Below, piece after piece: positions 22,300-33,972 of a stretch of 64,000 nt of DNA; the stretch's first letter is position 1; the number at the start of each line of letters is the position of its first letter. The notes beneath the pieces are model-generated. The model did no database searches, was not told the origin of the DNA, and saw only the letters and a list, made by a program, of their open reading frames with translations. The position numbers and the translations under genes were made by a program. This DNA is from Kappaphycus alvarezii (taxonomy: Eukaryota; Rhodophyta; Florideophyceae; Gigartinales; Solieriaceae): contig NADL03000594.1 of NCBI GenBank assembly GCA_002205965.3, positions 310,001 through 374,000 on the forward strand, in the 5' to 3' direction.

Positions 22300-24959
22300 C
22301 TTGGTCTTTTTGGGAATGGGATGTGGTTACATAAAATAAGGTAATATTTCGTTCCGCTACTCATAATTTACAGAGAGTAGTTTATGTCCAAGATATTTCA
22401 CTGATGAAAGAATGAATCAAAAGTTTCAAGTTAAGTGAGATACATTTTTTTCTACGAGAGCAAATATTTGGTCCAGAGGAAAGAATCATGTCCCATATCA
22501 TTAGACGGAAAAAACAAGGTTTCTTAGGATTAGAATAGATATTTCCAAAGAGCAACAGCAATAATAGTATAGAAAGCTCTTTGGAGAGGAAGTTTAATGC
22601 TATCTGATCAATAAACCATTCTGTGATTGTGGTGCAGTACCAGGGAGTTATGCTACCTTTACCTTTTGGGTTTTCGAGGCCACTTTACTTATAGAGCGTG
22701 TGGCTTCCGAAAATTTTGAGTTTAGAACTAAGTAGGTGTTGCAATGACTTCTGGCCTCTAGTGCTTGATTGGGATCGGTGAAAAAAAATAAACTGACAAA
22801 GAGAAGGAAAAGAAGCAAAGAAATTAGCCTGAAGGAGGATAGAGGCTACTGTGATCGTATGAAGAAGTTGCAAAACGGTGGAAGTGCCGAGTGGTTGCAA
22901 GTATGAGGGGCATCCAAGGGTAGATACTTGGTTCTGCGTTTAATTTATAGTTGGATCCTGGCCGTAGCAAAAATACTAGTTAGGTAGCCTGCAGTTAGAG
23001 TTAATCCAGTAATATAAATAATAAATGGCCCATTCCACAAATCAGTGGCTGTGCATACCGCGCGCTGAAAAGGAAAGGTTGTGCTGGCAATGATCAGCAA
23101 CGTAGCATAGAGTGTAGAATGCTCCTTGAAATCCAAAAAGTGATAATAATTCATGTACATTTAGAAAAAAAATATATATATGTTGAGATTATTAGGTGCT
23201 AGTACTGGCGGTCTCTTTACTCTCCTTTCACGGGCGAGTGATGAAATATTATGAGGGATATTTTCCGGGACATGGTCTCTGCCTTTAGATCTTAAAATCC
23301 TTTTCCTGACCTTGCTTCACAAGGTCAATGATTGATTCAACATCATTTTTCGCAATTTAGAATATCATCTCCCTGTGCGGTAAAAGCCAGAGTATCATTT
23401 GCCCCTTCCTTTCTCCGTAGATGTAGTTTAACTTCGAAAAATGCGCACTTAATTTGAACCAGCCACTTGGGTCACATCTGAGAAGTTCAATGTGCTGAAA
23501 TTCTGCACGGCCTTCTCATTCAGAACGGAAAATACGGCCGAAGTTAGATTTTAGGTATAATTTTAACTAGAGACTGCTGTAATAAGATCTTAGGGCTCAG
23601 CACTTCTACCTCTGGAACCCGGTCAAAAAAGTACCCTCAATCCCTTCCTCACTCTGTCTAATTTCCGTATCCGCTTCATATGTAGGGTCAATTAATACTT
23701 CTTTGTAATATCATCTTTGAAGAAGGAATACGCACGGCCAATAGTGCATAGTCAGAGCACCACCTTTAGCAAGAGTGGCCTACAAGTTCTTTCTTTTGGG
23801 GCTGATTTGAGCACTTAAAAAACCTGAAACACATTTTAAAGCAGATATGTAGGGGCAAAAAGGATTCCATGTCATGGTTACTTATAATACGAAAGACAGA
23901 GCTATATATTTTAAAAAAGAATGGAGTTTCGTCACTTCATTTCCATTGCATTCGTCCAAATGGGAGTATAATCTCGAATTTAATGACCAAATTTGGCTGG
24001 TTGAAACATTTTATTGCATGGAAGCCTATTTACTGTAAGAAATAAACAGTTGAGCTCTGCAAGAAGCCAAATTCTGAAAAATATCTTGTAATATAGTCAT
24101 AGATTTAAAACCAGGAATTAAGGGTGTCTAATTTTTATCATGTGTAAGAGATGGACGTTCGTGTACTGTACAACAGAAAGCTATAAGTTCTCTGTCCCTA
24201 TCTAACTAACATAAATCTATCTTATTGAGCAATTATTGTGGATGAAGAATAGAATGCAGATAGATTTGGGAAACATACGTAATGATTCTACCCGAGATTC
24301 GAAAAAAATTGTTAGTGTGTCAAACAAACGTTTTGGCTTCCAACATTAGATGCATATCGGTTAAAGATATTATATAAGATACTATTCTCTGGGTCATATA
24401 TGTCTACAAAAAGAAAAATGACTATTTAAGACTATATTTGAATACGTAAAGCCTTTTAGACAATCAGAATCTTGGAAGGTTTTAATTCAGACGAAACAGA
24501 AAACCTAAAGTGCAGATTAATTCACCTTTATGATCCCGAACTTTAAGGTTAATGTTTTTGCACAAAGTGTTGATAAATGCAATGGTAATTTATAAGTATT
24601 GACCAAAGGGCACTCAAGATCAGTAAGTGATCATTTAAAAACCCTTTAACGTGTTCAGATGTAGCTTATCCCATTTGTACTAACATAAATCATGCTGAGG
24701 AATAAAACAGGGAAAGATACCATAGAATCACACACATTTAAGAGTGTTTCCCGGTAGAATATGAAGGATGCTCGTTGGGTCATTACCGTTTTACCCCTCT
24801 GTTTTATCATATTGCTATAGAGCTAAGTAGACCACGAATAAATAAATGAGGCCCTATAATAGCCAAACAGGGGCTTTTTGAATATGGATTTATAGCTGAG
24901 AGGCAGTAACTTAAGGCTCGAGGTGCTGTCTTAAATACAATAAGTACAGTTTGACTCGC

Positions 24960-25205
24960 ATTACTCTCCAAATTTGCATCTATCCTATCCTTCGACTATT
25001 CTTTATCCTCCACCCAAACTATTACTTTTCGGTCCTCACCATAAATCCTTTTAGAATCCATTTTCTTCTTCTCTACTTGATCTCACCATTTGTTATACCT
25101 ACGGCTTACTGTGCTACGTGATACAGCCAATTAAACGGTCAAAGCCTCATTTTGACCTAATTACAAACCTACAGTTTTTTTTATCTTATCCAACGGTCCC
25201 ATTTT
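24960..25205 (-). pseudogene. Tc1/pogo-type transposase HTH fragment
   Basis: On the minus strand from 25205 a frame starting MGPLDKIKKTVGL leads to LAVSRSTVSRRYNKW. This matches the N-terminal helix-turn-helix of Tc1/mariner/pogo transposases, which typically read as a GL-x-x-G segment followed by a VSRSTVSR recognition helix. Two in-frame stops interrupt it (after KKTVGL and after EALTV), and a third follows YNKW. No catalytic domain follows downstream. It looks like an old, truncated DNA transposon. The match rests on the HTH alone, so another HTH family cannot be excluded. Confidence 0.4.
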
Positions 25206-25757
25206 TTCTCATGTACACCTATTTGTTGCGGTCCCACGATCATTCTAGGCTCGTTTAAGTAGCTCTAAGCTCCTTTTATTGTCGTTTATGTTAATATAGT
25301 CAGTGAAAGCAAGTGTATTGGATGAATAAAACGACGGAAAATTCTGCATCTGCGAAAGCGCCGAGACGAGAGCTGCAGATTCTTGTTACGCAAAGTTACA
25401 CGGATTCATTCCTGGTAATGAAAAGGATTGAAGTCGTGTTTACGTCCTGCGTTTCTCTTAACTAAATGGTAGTCGCCTTTCTCCTCCTGAAGAATATATC
25501 CTTAATCACGAAACTTGGGAGCTTCGTGGATTTGTAGACTTTATACACCTGAGTGCACCGGCTAGAGGGAGAGTTATCATTAAATTTGAAGATTAAAGAT
25601 TACCCGGAAGTTTGATTGAAAAAGTCGAAGAGGATTTCGGAAAGCATTTTACTGAGATCGCCCTTGATCTGGGAAGACCATTCGACACGTGTATCATCAC
25701 TAGGCTTTGGCTTGCTAAGTTGAATAACGATGAGTTATAGTTCGATTATGTAGAGAA

Positions 25758-25799
25758 GGACAACTCTCAGTTTATCTTGGACAACTCTCAGTTTATCTT
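25758..25799 (+). repeat. 21-bp tandem duplication
   Basis: Two exact adjacent copies of a 21-bp unit beginning GGACAACTCTCAG. The unit length is a multiple of three and keeps the surrounding frame open (DNSQFIL twice), as expected of slippage in once-coding sequence. Confidence 0.85.
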
Positions 25800-28787
25800 G
25801 GAGATTCTTAACTAGACTATCTAACGCTATGAGGCAGATAGAGCTCGCTACTCCCGTTATGTGAAAGATCTGGCCCCTCATGTGATGAATCTCCACTTTT
25901 GACAATGCAACCTTCGTAGTCTCCACGGAGATAAAAGCAGGTTCTGTGGCGGCCATAAGAGTTGTATAGCTGCACCATAATTTTCCCTGAATACATTCCT
26001 GGTAACTCATCTATCTGAGAAGCAAGAAAGATAGTTATATCACCACTGTTCGACCGCTGCCGGCATATCTTTTTCCGTATTCCATCCACGCCTATAAAGT
26101 TTCTATCAACAATCAGACGGACCAACTCATGCTAAAAGCGGTGTCTATGGTCGTTTTCATTTTCGAGACTCTCGGCCGACTGGTCATTACGGCAAGCGGA
26201 GAGTAAAGCAATTATAGGCTACTGGATTGACAGAGAATATCTGCCACATATCAGAATTTTCAGAGGAATTGGCAAACTGATCTAGTCAATTCCATACTAT
26301 TCAGTCTCCGTAGACCGGCCTCAGAAGGTCAAAGTAAACCTCGATAATGAAATATACGAGAAAGACCTCAACACCGAGCATATCTCCAGACATCACATTC
26401 ATAAACAAACAGAAGGCGTCTGTTTTCACCGGATAAAAACTCAGCACCCTGAAACAAGCATTTTTTTTGTGGATCTCTAGATCTTTGTCGCGACTTTGGT
26501 CAACTTAGCAGAATAATTTGTGATATTTTGCTCAAAGTCTCTTAGGATATGCTCATTTTGCTGGTTCCTCCATGATTTTTGAAGAATAAACAATTTTCAC
26601 CTAGAGATATCAATTTATATAGAGGATATAGCAGATATTGCGAGGAGACATAAGAAAGAGATTAGAAGACAGCTAAAAGCTTCCAAGGTGCATTAATCGG
26701 ATCATTTGGCCTTTTCCAAGCTCTTAATACGTCACTAGCGCTTAATAGCGGGTAATTGATTAAAACATACTTCGCTTCTTTGTCTTCTACTTATAGTATG
26801 ATAGGGACGTAGATAGGAGTAAAAAACATTCGCCGCGTTGCAGGGAGCTTCAGTTTCTAATAGCAATTATTTATGAGGCCTACGAGACAAAAATAGTACT
26901 TGAGCAATCATCTGCGTGTGTAGCATGGTAGGGGAACCTTCCCTCTGGCCAGAGGGCACTAAGACAGGCTTTTATGCGCAAAAATAAGGAAATAGGAATT
27001 ATTAATCGGAACACGGCACCATGCACTTGAGACATTGAAATGAGCTACTTTTAGTGGCTATTATGGTGCTTCGAAAGAAGAACTACGAAATTTAAGGGGG
27101 TTTACCCCTCCTTCCCAGTTTTAGCTTCAGGCCGCAAAAAGACTCGTCATTTCTATACTTCAATCAAAATTTTCTCTATTTAAATCGCCTGAAGATGATT
27201 ACCACTGTTCTTGACATTAAGTTTACGTTTAAATCCATATTAAAACTCAAAAAAGCCAAACTATTTATTCTGCGGCTAAACGGTTTCAAGCTTGCACTTA
27301 TCCAAGGCTCCGGTACAGTCCATACAATAGCACTATATGTTAAAAGTCTAAGCCTTCAACAAGCATTTCGCCTTCGCAGCCCTTTATTTAGATATGAAGT
27401 CGTATTACATAGCGATTTGCCACTCAACACATTGCTTTGCAATAACAAAATATCTCGATGCTTGTAACTGGATACTATTTTTCTCAATGTAGTGTAAATC
27501 AGTCAGAACGGGCCGTTGTTTTTCTTTTTAGTGATACTTGCGATCTCCAATCCATGGTATCCTGGTCCTTCTCACCGTTCATCAATCCATAATGTGTCAA
27601 AAGCACACCCATATTACGCAGATAGACTTTTTAATGACAGCTAGGGACCTTAGAGACTGATAGAAGAAGTAAAACAGAATCCTTTCAGTGTCCAACCTAA
27701 GCCTGGTACATGCAGAGGGGCTTCTTGCATAGTCTGATATGAATCACAGTGGCCAACATAATTGTAGACTTCATGTATCATTTTGGACCAAAAAGCGGCA
27801 TTTCACGTGTAAAAGGGCATTACGTGCTTCTTTTTGATTAACAATTTCATCCTAATTTCCAATCTCTTTCCTTTACCAGCGTCAATATTTTGGAAACAAT
27901 TGATACGGCAAAGGGGGAGTATATTCTAGAAAATGAAGTTCTTTGATATTCCCCGGGCTTTCTGTGGATACCTGGACAAAGCATAGGATATATATTTCAG
28001 AGGTAAGCATGGCGATTGATCAGAATAAGATGGAGTTCCTGGCCGTCACCTTTCCCTTTTCAGGGAATTGGAAAATAACGAAAAGATACAATCAGCCGTG
28101 TTAGGACTCTATTTTTACCGATCTAACGATTACCATTAACAAAATCAGTATTACCTCCGGGCTTAAACTATCTTCTTTATAGAATAAATAAGGAGGTATT
28201 TATTTCCACCCGGCTGTTTTTGAATAAAAAGAAATGAATAAGTTCCACGTGTCTTTGATGATGATGAAAGGATTTCGAAATTGTAAAACGAGAATAAAGG
28301 AAGGGAGATGACTTATTTCTTATTTCTCTGATGTAACTCTTTTTCAGATCAATTTATGTGATATTTTTCTTTCTTGAAATTATTTTTCTTCTTGAAGCTA
28401 TGAAATTCAGAATTCCAGCGTTTGTATGGATTTCTTGACAAATTAGGAGTATTATCTGGTTTAACTCACAAAATTTAGAACTTGCTATTCATTTAACAGC
28501 CTAAATACATTCTGCAATAACTATATCTTTTTTAGCCTGAACACTGCCTTTTTTGAGGATGTGTACTAGGAGACGAACAAATTTTCAGCGAAATTTAAGG
28601 TGTAATTAAAGCACCAGCACATGCTTCGATATATTTCTGACGAACGAAAGGAGATGTTCTTTTTGTTACTGAAAGTGGTAAAATAACATAAACTCAACGT
28701 CTAAATGGAGGTAAAAGATCTCCGTCTCAGATATAACTTTGTCCATTTATCTTTGAGAAGCCGATGTCCCGTTCATGAAAAATAAAA

Positions 28788-28833
28788 TGAGTTCGAACTA
28801 GTACATGCAATGAGTCCGAACTAGTTCATGCAA
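28788..28833 (+). repeat. 23-bp tandem duplication
   Basis: TGAGTTCGAACTAGTACATG and TGAGTCCGAACTAGTTCATG, each followed by CAA, lie back to back (28788-28810, 28811-28833) with two mismatches. Confidence 0.85.
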
Positions 28834-28899
28834 AAAAAATAGAAAAGTTCATTTTCTCACTAACTGACTACTCGTATCGAACCCAGAAATACATACTGC

Positions 28900-29030
28900 G
28901 TAGGTAAAAGGGGAAGATTCAGGTATTTTACTCTCGGAGAATATACCCTATCTATCTACAGGTTTTCCAGACAACTACAATCGACTTAAAAAGGTATGGC
29001 GCAGCAGTAATTGGGAAGAAACTAAGCGCG
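28900..29030 (+). repeat. dispersed repeat, copy B
   Basis: The second copy of the repeat at 5335-5465, more diverged. It keeps GGTATTTTACTCTCGGAGAA, CAGGTTTTCCAGACAACTAC and a GTAATTGGGAAGAAACTA-type end. It lies in otherwise featureless AT-rich DNA, so it moves or is copied independently of the Harbinger gene that holds copy C. Confidence 0.65.
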
Positions 29031-30322
29031 CTAAAAGGCTATCTTCAGGCCAGCCATACAAAGTGAGCAGCATTGCTGTGAACAGAAAGAGTACAAAATG
29101 CCCACAATTTTCGGGAATGAACCACTTTCGTCATTCTTCCTTCTCGCATAGATACATAGTCGAAAAAGCGAAATTTCCTCCCTTTTCTAATACCTGGTGA
29201 CTCTCAAAGACTATGCAGACTAATAAGGCTTTAATAATGTATCCGTAGTATCTTTCTGAACTCATTTTGTACTATCTGGTTTTTCTTCTGCGATAAGCGA
29301 AAATATAGGAGGCAAATATGTCTCTCATATGTGAAATCGAAAAAATGTATAAATAAAATGTCGAAGGGCGTTAATTTGGCGATCTTACCTTATAAAACTC
29401 TAACCCCGTACTTTTCTACGATACTACTTGAAATGATACAGCTTCGTTTAGAGCAGCTTAGCGATAGCTACATATCTCTTTTCACTTAGATGCGATTTTC
29501 TCCTGGGATTGGTTAGGAAGAGTTCTTTGTGCTTATTTCATCTTCGTATTATTATTCTTTGGAAGGCTCCAACGTGAACGATGAAGTGAATTTAGGTATC
29601 ATACTTCCCATCTTTCTCAACGCTATCTTCTGTCGTAGATCGAGGAAGCTGCAGGAGTAAATTCAGCAATTAGAATATAGATGTGCTTTTCAAAATCATG
29701 ATCTTTGCTCCTTGATCAAGAGTCTACCAAAAAGCCTCCCTTTTCTGTTCGCTGGAGAGAATAATGAACTTCGAACCTCCTATAACCATAAAGATTAAAA
29801 CCGTATCAATATCTCATTAAACGTTTGCCTTCCATACTATTTCATTTCCTGAATAATAATGGCTTTTAAAACAGTAATTTTGCCATTGACAAACTAGGGC
29901 CTTAGGTACAGAATTGCAGCTAAATATGAGGACATAATATCAAATATCTATCCAGTTTAGATCGAAAAATCTCCTTCATTTCTACACAACAATAATTCCA
30001 CAACCTCTAAAAGGCGCTTACTGACTATAGACCTCCAATTTACAGAGCCCAACAATTATCTTTGAAACATATGCTCAAGAACCACTTTTTATAGTATCTT
30101 TTATAGCAAATATTTTCCGACCAAACGAAAAGCTTCTGTTCGTTTTCTAAAAAGTCGTTATGTATGTAATACAACCAAGAGGAGGATATTTCTTGGAATT
30201 TTATTTTCTTCTCATTCTTTGTTTGGTTCTCTGCTCGAGTTTCTTTCCAAAAAAATTCTCTCCTTTTCTAGAACAATTAGTTTTTCTACGTTCTAAACGG
30301 CAAAGCGAAAGAAATTTGGATA

Positions 30323-30459
30323 CCTAAGCTTCGACAGCCCTAATGAATAAGGGCTTTGAAACTCCAAAACCCCTAAAACCCCTAATCCCCTAAAACCCCT
30401 AAAACCCCCTAAAAACCTAAGATTCGACAGCCCTAATGAATAAGGGCTTTGAAACTCCA
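30323..30459 (+). repeat. telomere-like array between 44-bp direct repeats
   Basis: Positions 30323-30366 and 30416-30459 are the same 44-bp sequence with one mismatch. Between them (30367-30415) lie five to six irregular units of CCCCTAAAA (AACCCCTAA, TCCCCTAAA, ACCCCCTAAA). The flanking copy itself starts with CCTAAG, so the whole may be a 93-bp duplication whose joint is telomere-like. It holds a small inverted pair AGCCCT/AGGGCT. Confidence 0.8.
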
Positions 30460-32509
30460 CAATTGAAGTGCTCTGAACTATAATAGCTAATGAAGAGAGG
30501 CTCTATGTACAAGCGGCGTTGTGAAGAAAGTACCCAAAATTTCATTTGAGTAAATAATAACATGTAATTCCTCACTATTGTACCCATCGTCCGTGCGCTT
30601 GTCACTGTGGTATCTGATAGAGACAGAAAACTTTCTCTCGATTTTTTCTCTCATTTCTCCAGCATGTAGCTCCAGAACGTTTTCTAACATAGTTGAGAGT
30701 ACTTGGTTGTTATGAATTCGTTAATCTAGGCGAACGTTTGAAACATTCTTTGCTTTGTGCCAAAATACCATTTTCGATCGCGATTCCCCGAGGATGTTTT
30801 CCATGCACCTGACTGAGGACCATCTGCTAAAATAAACCTACCTTTACTGCTTTAAATCAGCAGAAGGAGGTCCTGGGATACAATAAACGGATATTAAACC
30901 TCCATAATAATGTTCTAAGGAGGGAAAATATGTGCGAACCATAAGCTGTTTCGTCTTACTGTCGACTTTGACGTGCGGACCTGTCTGGAGGAAGTATTTT
31001 TCCCAGAATCTAGTTTAATGGTGTATCCAGTTGAGTTTGGACTCAAAGTTCATTTTATTCAGAAGGGAATGGTCGCATTAGAGTACAGAATGATGAACTG
31101 GCGAGCACTCTCTTTTCAGAAAGAATCTCTGCAACAAATGGCATGCGAGCTAGGTGTACAGTGAAGAATGAGGACCAGATAGAGCAGCTGATCCGTCTGT
31201 GCCGGTTGCGGATTGATGGCGGAAATATTTAGTTTTGAGTTTTTCAATCATTTCAGCGGGTATTTCCAGTTAGTAAAAATATTATCGGCATTTAATAAGA
31301 CAGTAAAGCCTGGTGTTTTCGGAATAATCGGAGAAAAATTTAATTCTTGCTTCTGAAATCTGGAAGGAGTCAGGATTGCAAAAAAGTTTCATCGTTTGCA
31401 GTGTAAATTTTTCACTGCTTCACTTAAGTTTCTAAATATGGTTATTATATAGTCTATGGTGAGTAACTCCATGGATTAAGTCTCGAAAATTTAGTAATGT
31501 TAGACGTTGCCTCTGTGTAGCTAAAAGCTTCCTGTCAAAATATCCATAAATGCAGCAACAAGAGACGCACCGAAAAGAGAAAAAATATTTTTTTTAGTCG
31601 ATCTTCTTTCTTGATGACTGCATAAACACAGAAAAAGTTCCGGTTAACTACTTGAATTAATTTTATTTTTTAGTCTTTATGGTCTTCTTTTTCTTGTAGT
31701 TTATACCTTTTGTCTTCGTTTTCTCCTTGTTTCATTTGATAATTACCAAACTGAGAAAAGAAGTCAAATTTCACAAAAGTTTTTGTGGTCCATATTATCA
31801 CTTCCCGGAGGGTTCTTAAAAGTTGGCTGAAGTTACACAAATTATCGATCTGGACTTTCGGGATGATTTTGCAATCCAAGGGAACTTAACTGTGCAACTT
31901 TCTATATGAAAAGGGTTCACTCTTTGAAATTTAGATCCTCCATATTATACAGAGCATTTAAAGTTGTCCATAATTACATTTTTTTACTCCATCTCAATAA
32001 ATTCTGTAAACGCTAGGCGCTCTAATTTTTGGGATTCTACTATATATATATCGTTTAAGTGTTCATAACTACATACCAGCTGTATTTCACTGTGGTGAAA
32101 CTTTTCCGGACCGTAACTTGAGACATCTGATCCGTATGATAGTATTCGGAGGTATTGAGTCCACTTTTTATGTCCTGACTTCCATAGTTCATATTAATGA
32201 ACCAATTTGTATTTGAAAAGCACTTCGAACAGGTAGAAAGAACAAATGGGGGCGACTGAAGTACGAATACCACAGGAAACACATGCAAGCAAAGAAAATT
32301 GGAAGCAAATTCAGAGATATTGATTAAATGATTGAAAGAATTAGCACGAAAATTGATTGGCTTAAATTTGCTGAGGAAATTTAACGAATAAAATTTTAGA
32401 AATATGAGTAAAATTACGTGTCAAAATGTACGGTAATAATATCAAGGGCCCAGTACAGGAACCTAATATTTAACTAAAAAAACTATTTAAGTTCTATCTT
32501 CGGCTGCAT
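30460..32509. other. no recognised gene
   Basis: AT-rich sequence with open frames of at most about 70 codons (30487-30690 minus, 30973-31164 plus, 32055-32288 minus). None resembles a known protein. No repeats were seen. Confidence 0.5.
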
Positions 32510-33855
32510 ATCATCAACCTCCTCTCCCCTCCGACTTAAATCTCCATACCATCATTACATACTTTATTATTCATATCTGGCACCCTATTCTACCTCATTT
32601 GTTTTCAATTCCAACACTTCTTCATTCTTCTAAACACACTCTCCCTAAATCACCTTCAATCGCTACTTCTTTATACCTAATTCTAATCTACTTCCCGGCA
32701 CCTTCATTTTCCCACCCCGCACTTTAGTATAATACACTACAATTAGTCAATAGCCTACCTCTCTACTATCTCCCACTTCTTAAATCCTACCACCACTCCT
32801 TCCAATCCCCTAAATCTACACAACTACTACTCTCAACTCAAACTATACAAACCTCTAACCCCACTCCTTCCTTTCTTCTCTTGTACTTCTACTCTTCCTA
32901 TACCTCCACTTTATCCCTCTCTCCATATCACTCCTCTACCTTCACCTACCTCTCATCAACCTCAATCTTCTCCTATTATACCCCCGATTTCTCACCTCCT
33001 TCCACATTCCCTCCCCCACATCACCTCCCTTCATAACGCACTCCTCATTTAATCCCCTTCTCTCCAACCATAACTCTCCTCCCCTTCACCCCCATACAAA
33101 TCACCCTCTACAATCTCCAAATATTCCATCTCAACAAAATTTATACCCCCAACTTATTACCATAACACTTCCACCGATATTTCCATATTCCAATCACATA
33201 AAAAATTCCACTTTCACAACATTATACACTTTTTTTTCTCTACAACAAAAAAAATTCCCACTACTCCAACCACATTTCCCATTATCCCTTCTCATACCCA
33301 CCCAACTTCAACCAACCACTTTATATGCCTCTACTTACTCCCACCAACCTCAACCCTCTCACCTCTTACCTCAATACCCTTATAAATTTCTTCCTTTAAT
33401 ATTTTCATACTTACTTGAACACTTCCAAGAAACTCCCGTAAAACTATCCCTCAACCTCCAACCTTTCCATCCCCTTCATATTTCCCTCAATTACTTCTTA
33501 TTTCTTCTACTTCACGACTTCAAATTCCTTATCACCCCTTACATATTCTCAAATTAAATTCCTCCCATTATAATACCCTCCCACCTCCTTCAAACCAACT
33601 CAAATCTTATCCACACCTCCTCATGTACCGACCTACCCTTACATTCTCATCAACACTTTCCATTTTGCATTTCTTTTCCAAATTTCTACATCACTTCACA
33701 ATCAGATCAAATAACCTCAAATTAATTAAGCATTCTACTAACGCTTCACCAACTTTCAACTCTCCAAACCCATATTCCTCATTCTTTAACCGTTTTACTC
33801 AACCTACTTCACACCTTACTAAACTACATCCAACATGTCTCATCTCCTAATCCAA
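32510..33855 (+). other. 1.3-kb tract almost without G on the + strand
   Basis: By hand count there are only 28 G in the 1320 bases 32521-33840 (about 2 percent), while C is about 30-42 percent in the lines checked. Sixty-base lines with no G at all occur at 32761, 32821, 33061, 33181, 33241 and 33541. The sequence is not a simple repeat; it is a complex A/C/T text. A 75-codon open frame (33623-33850) is to be expected by chance where G is missing, because two of the three stop codons need it. Both edges are sharp. Confidence 0.95.
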
Positions 33856-33972
33856 AAGCTGAAAGCCTCAATTTCCGAGCTTATTTCCATCTTCGAAAAC
33901 TATTTACGTACTTCTTACATAAACCAGTACTTCTCTGACCGAATTCCTCAATGTAGGACCTTATCAATTTTA

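Larger units (their letters stand above)
20330..24955. other. AT-rich gene-free stretch
   Basis: I see no recognisable gene. A 102-codon minus-strand frame (21429-21737) encodes a Lys/Arg-rich peptide (for example SHLQKKRKLSESKRRGQGE), possibly a fragment of a DNA-binding or transposon protein, without a clear family. A short telomere-like patch (21028-21057) and a hairpin (22263-22299) are the only structures noted. Confidence 0.45.
25206..30322. other. gene-poor stretch with decayed coding traces
   Basis: From about 25489 a + strand frame reads through NHETWELRGFVDFIHLSAP and then SLIEKVEEDFGKHFTEIALD with one stop between. Minus-strand frames of about 100 codons lie at 25735-26125. None can be assigned. 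A 21-bp unit is tandemly doubled at 25758-25799 and a 23-bp unit at 28788-28833. Copy B of the dispersed repeat is at 28900-29030. The rest is AT-rich without recognisable features. Confidence 0.4.

Noticed and set aside
25560-25730. Similarity to SpoIIIAA/Ycf45-type ATPases (EIALDLGRPF)
   Set aside because: Only a short generic motif matches, and no P-loop or the highly conserved NRAGIERTLHR-like segment follows.
33623-33850. 75-codon frame inside the G-less tract
   Set aside because: TAG and TGA cannot arise without G, so long frames are expected by chance.
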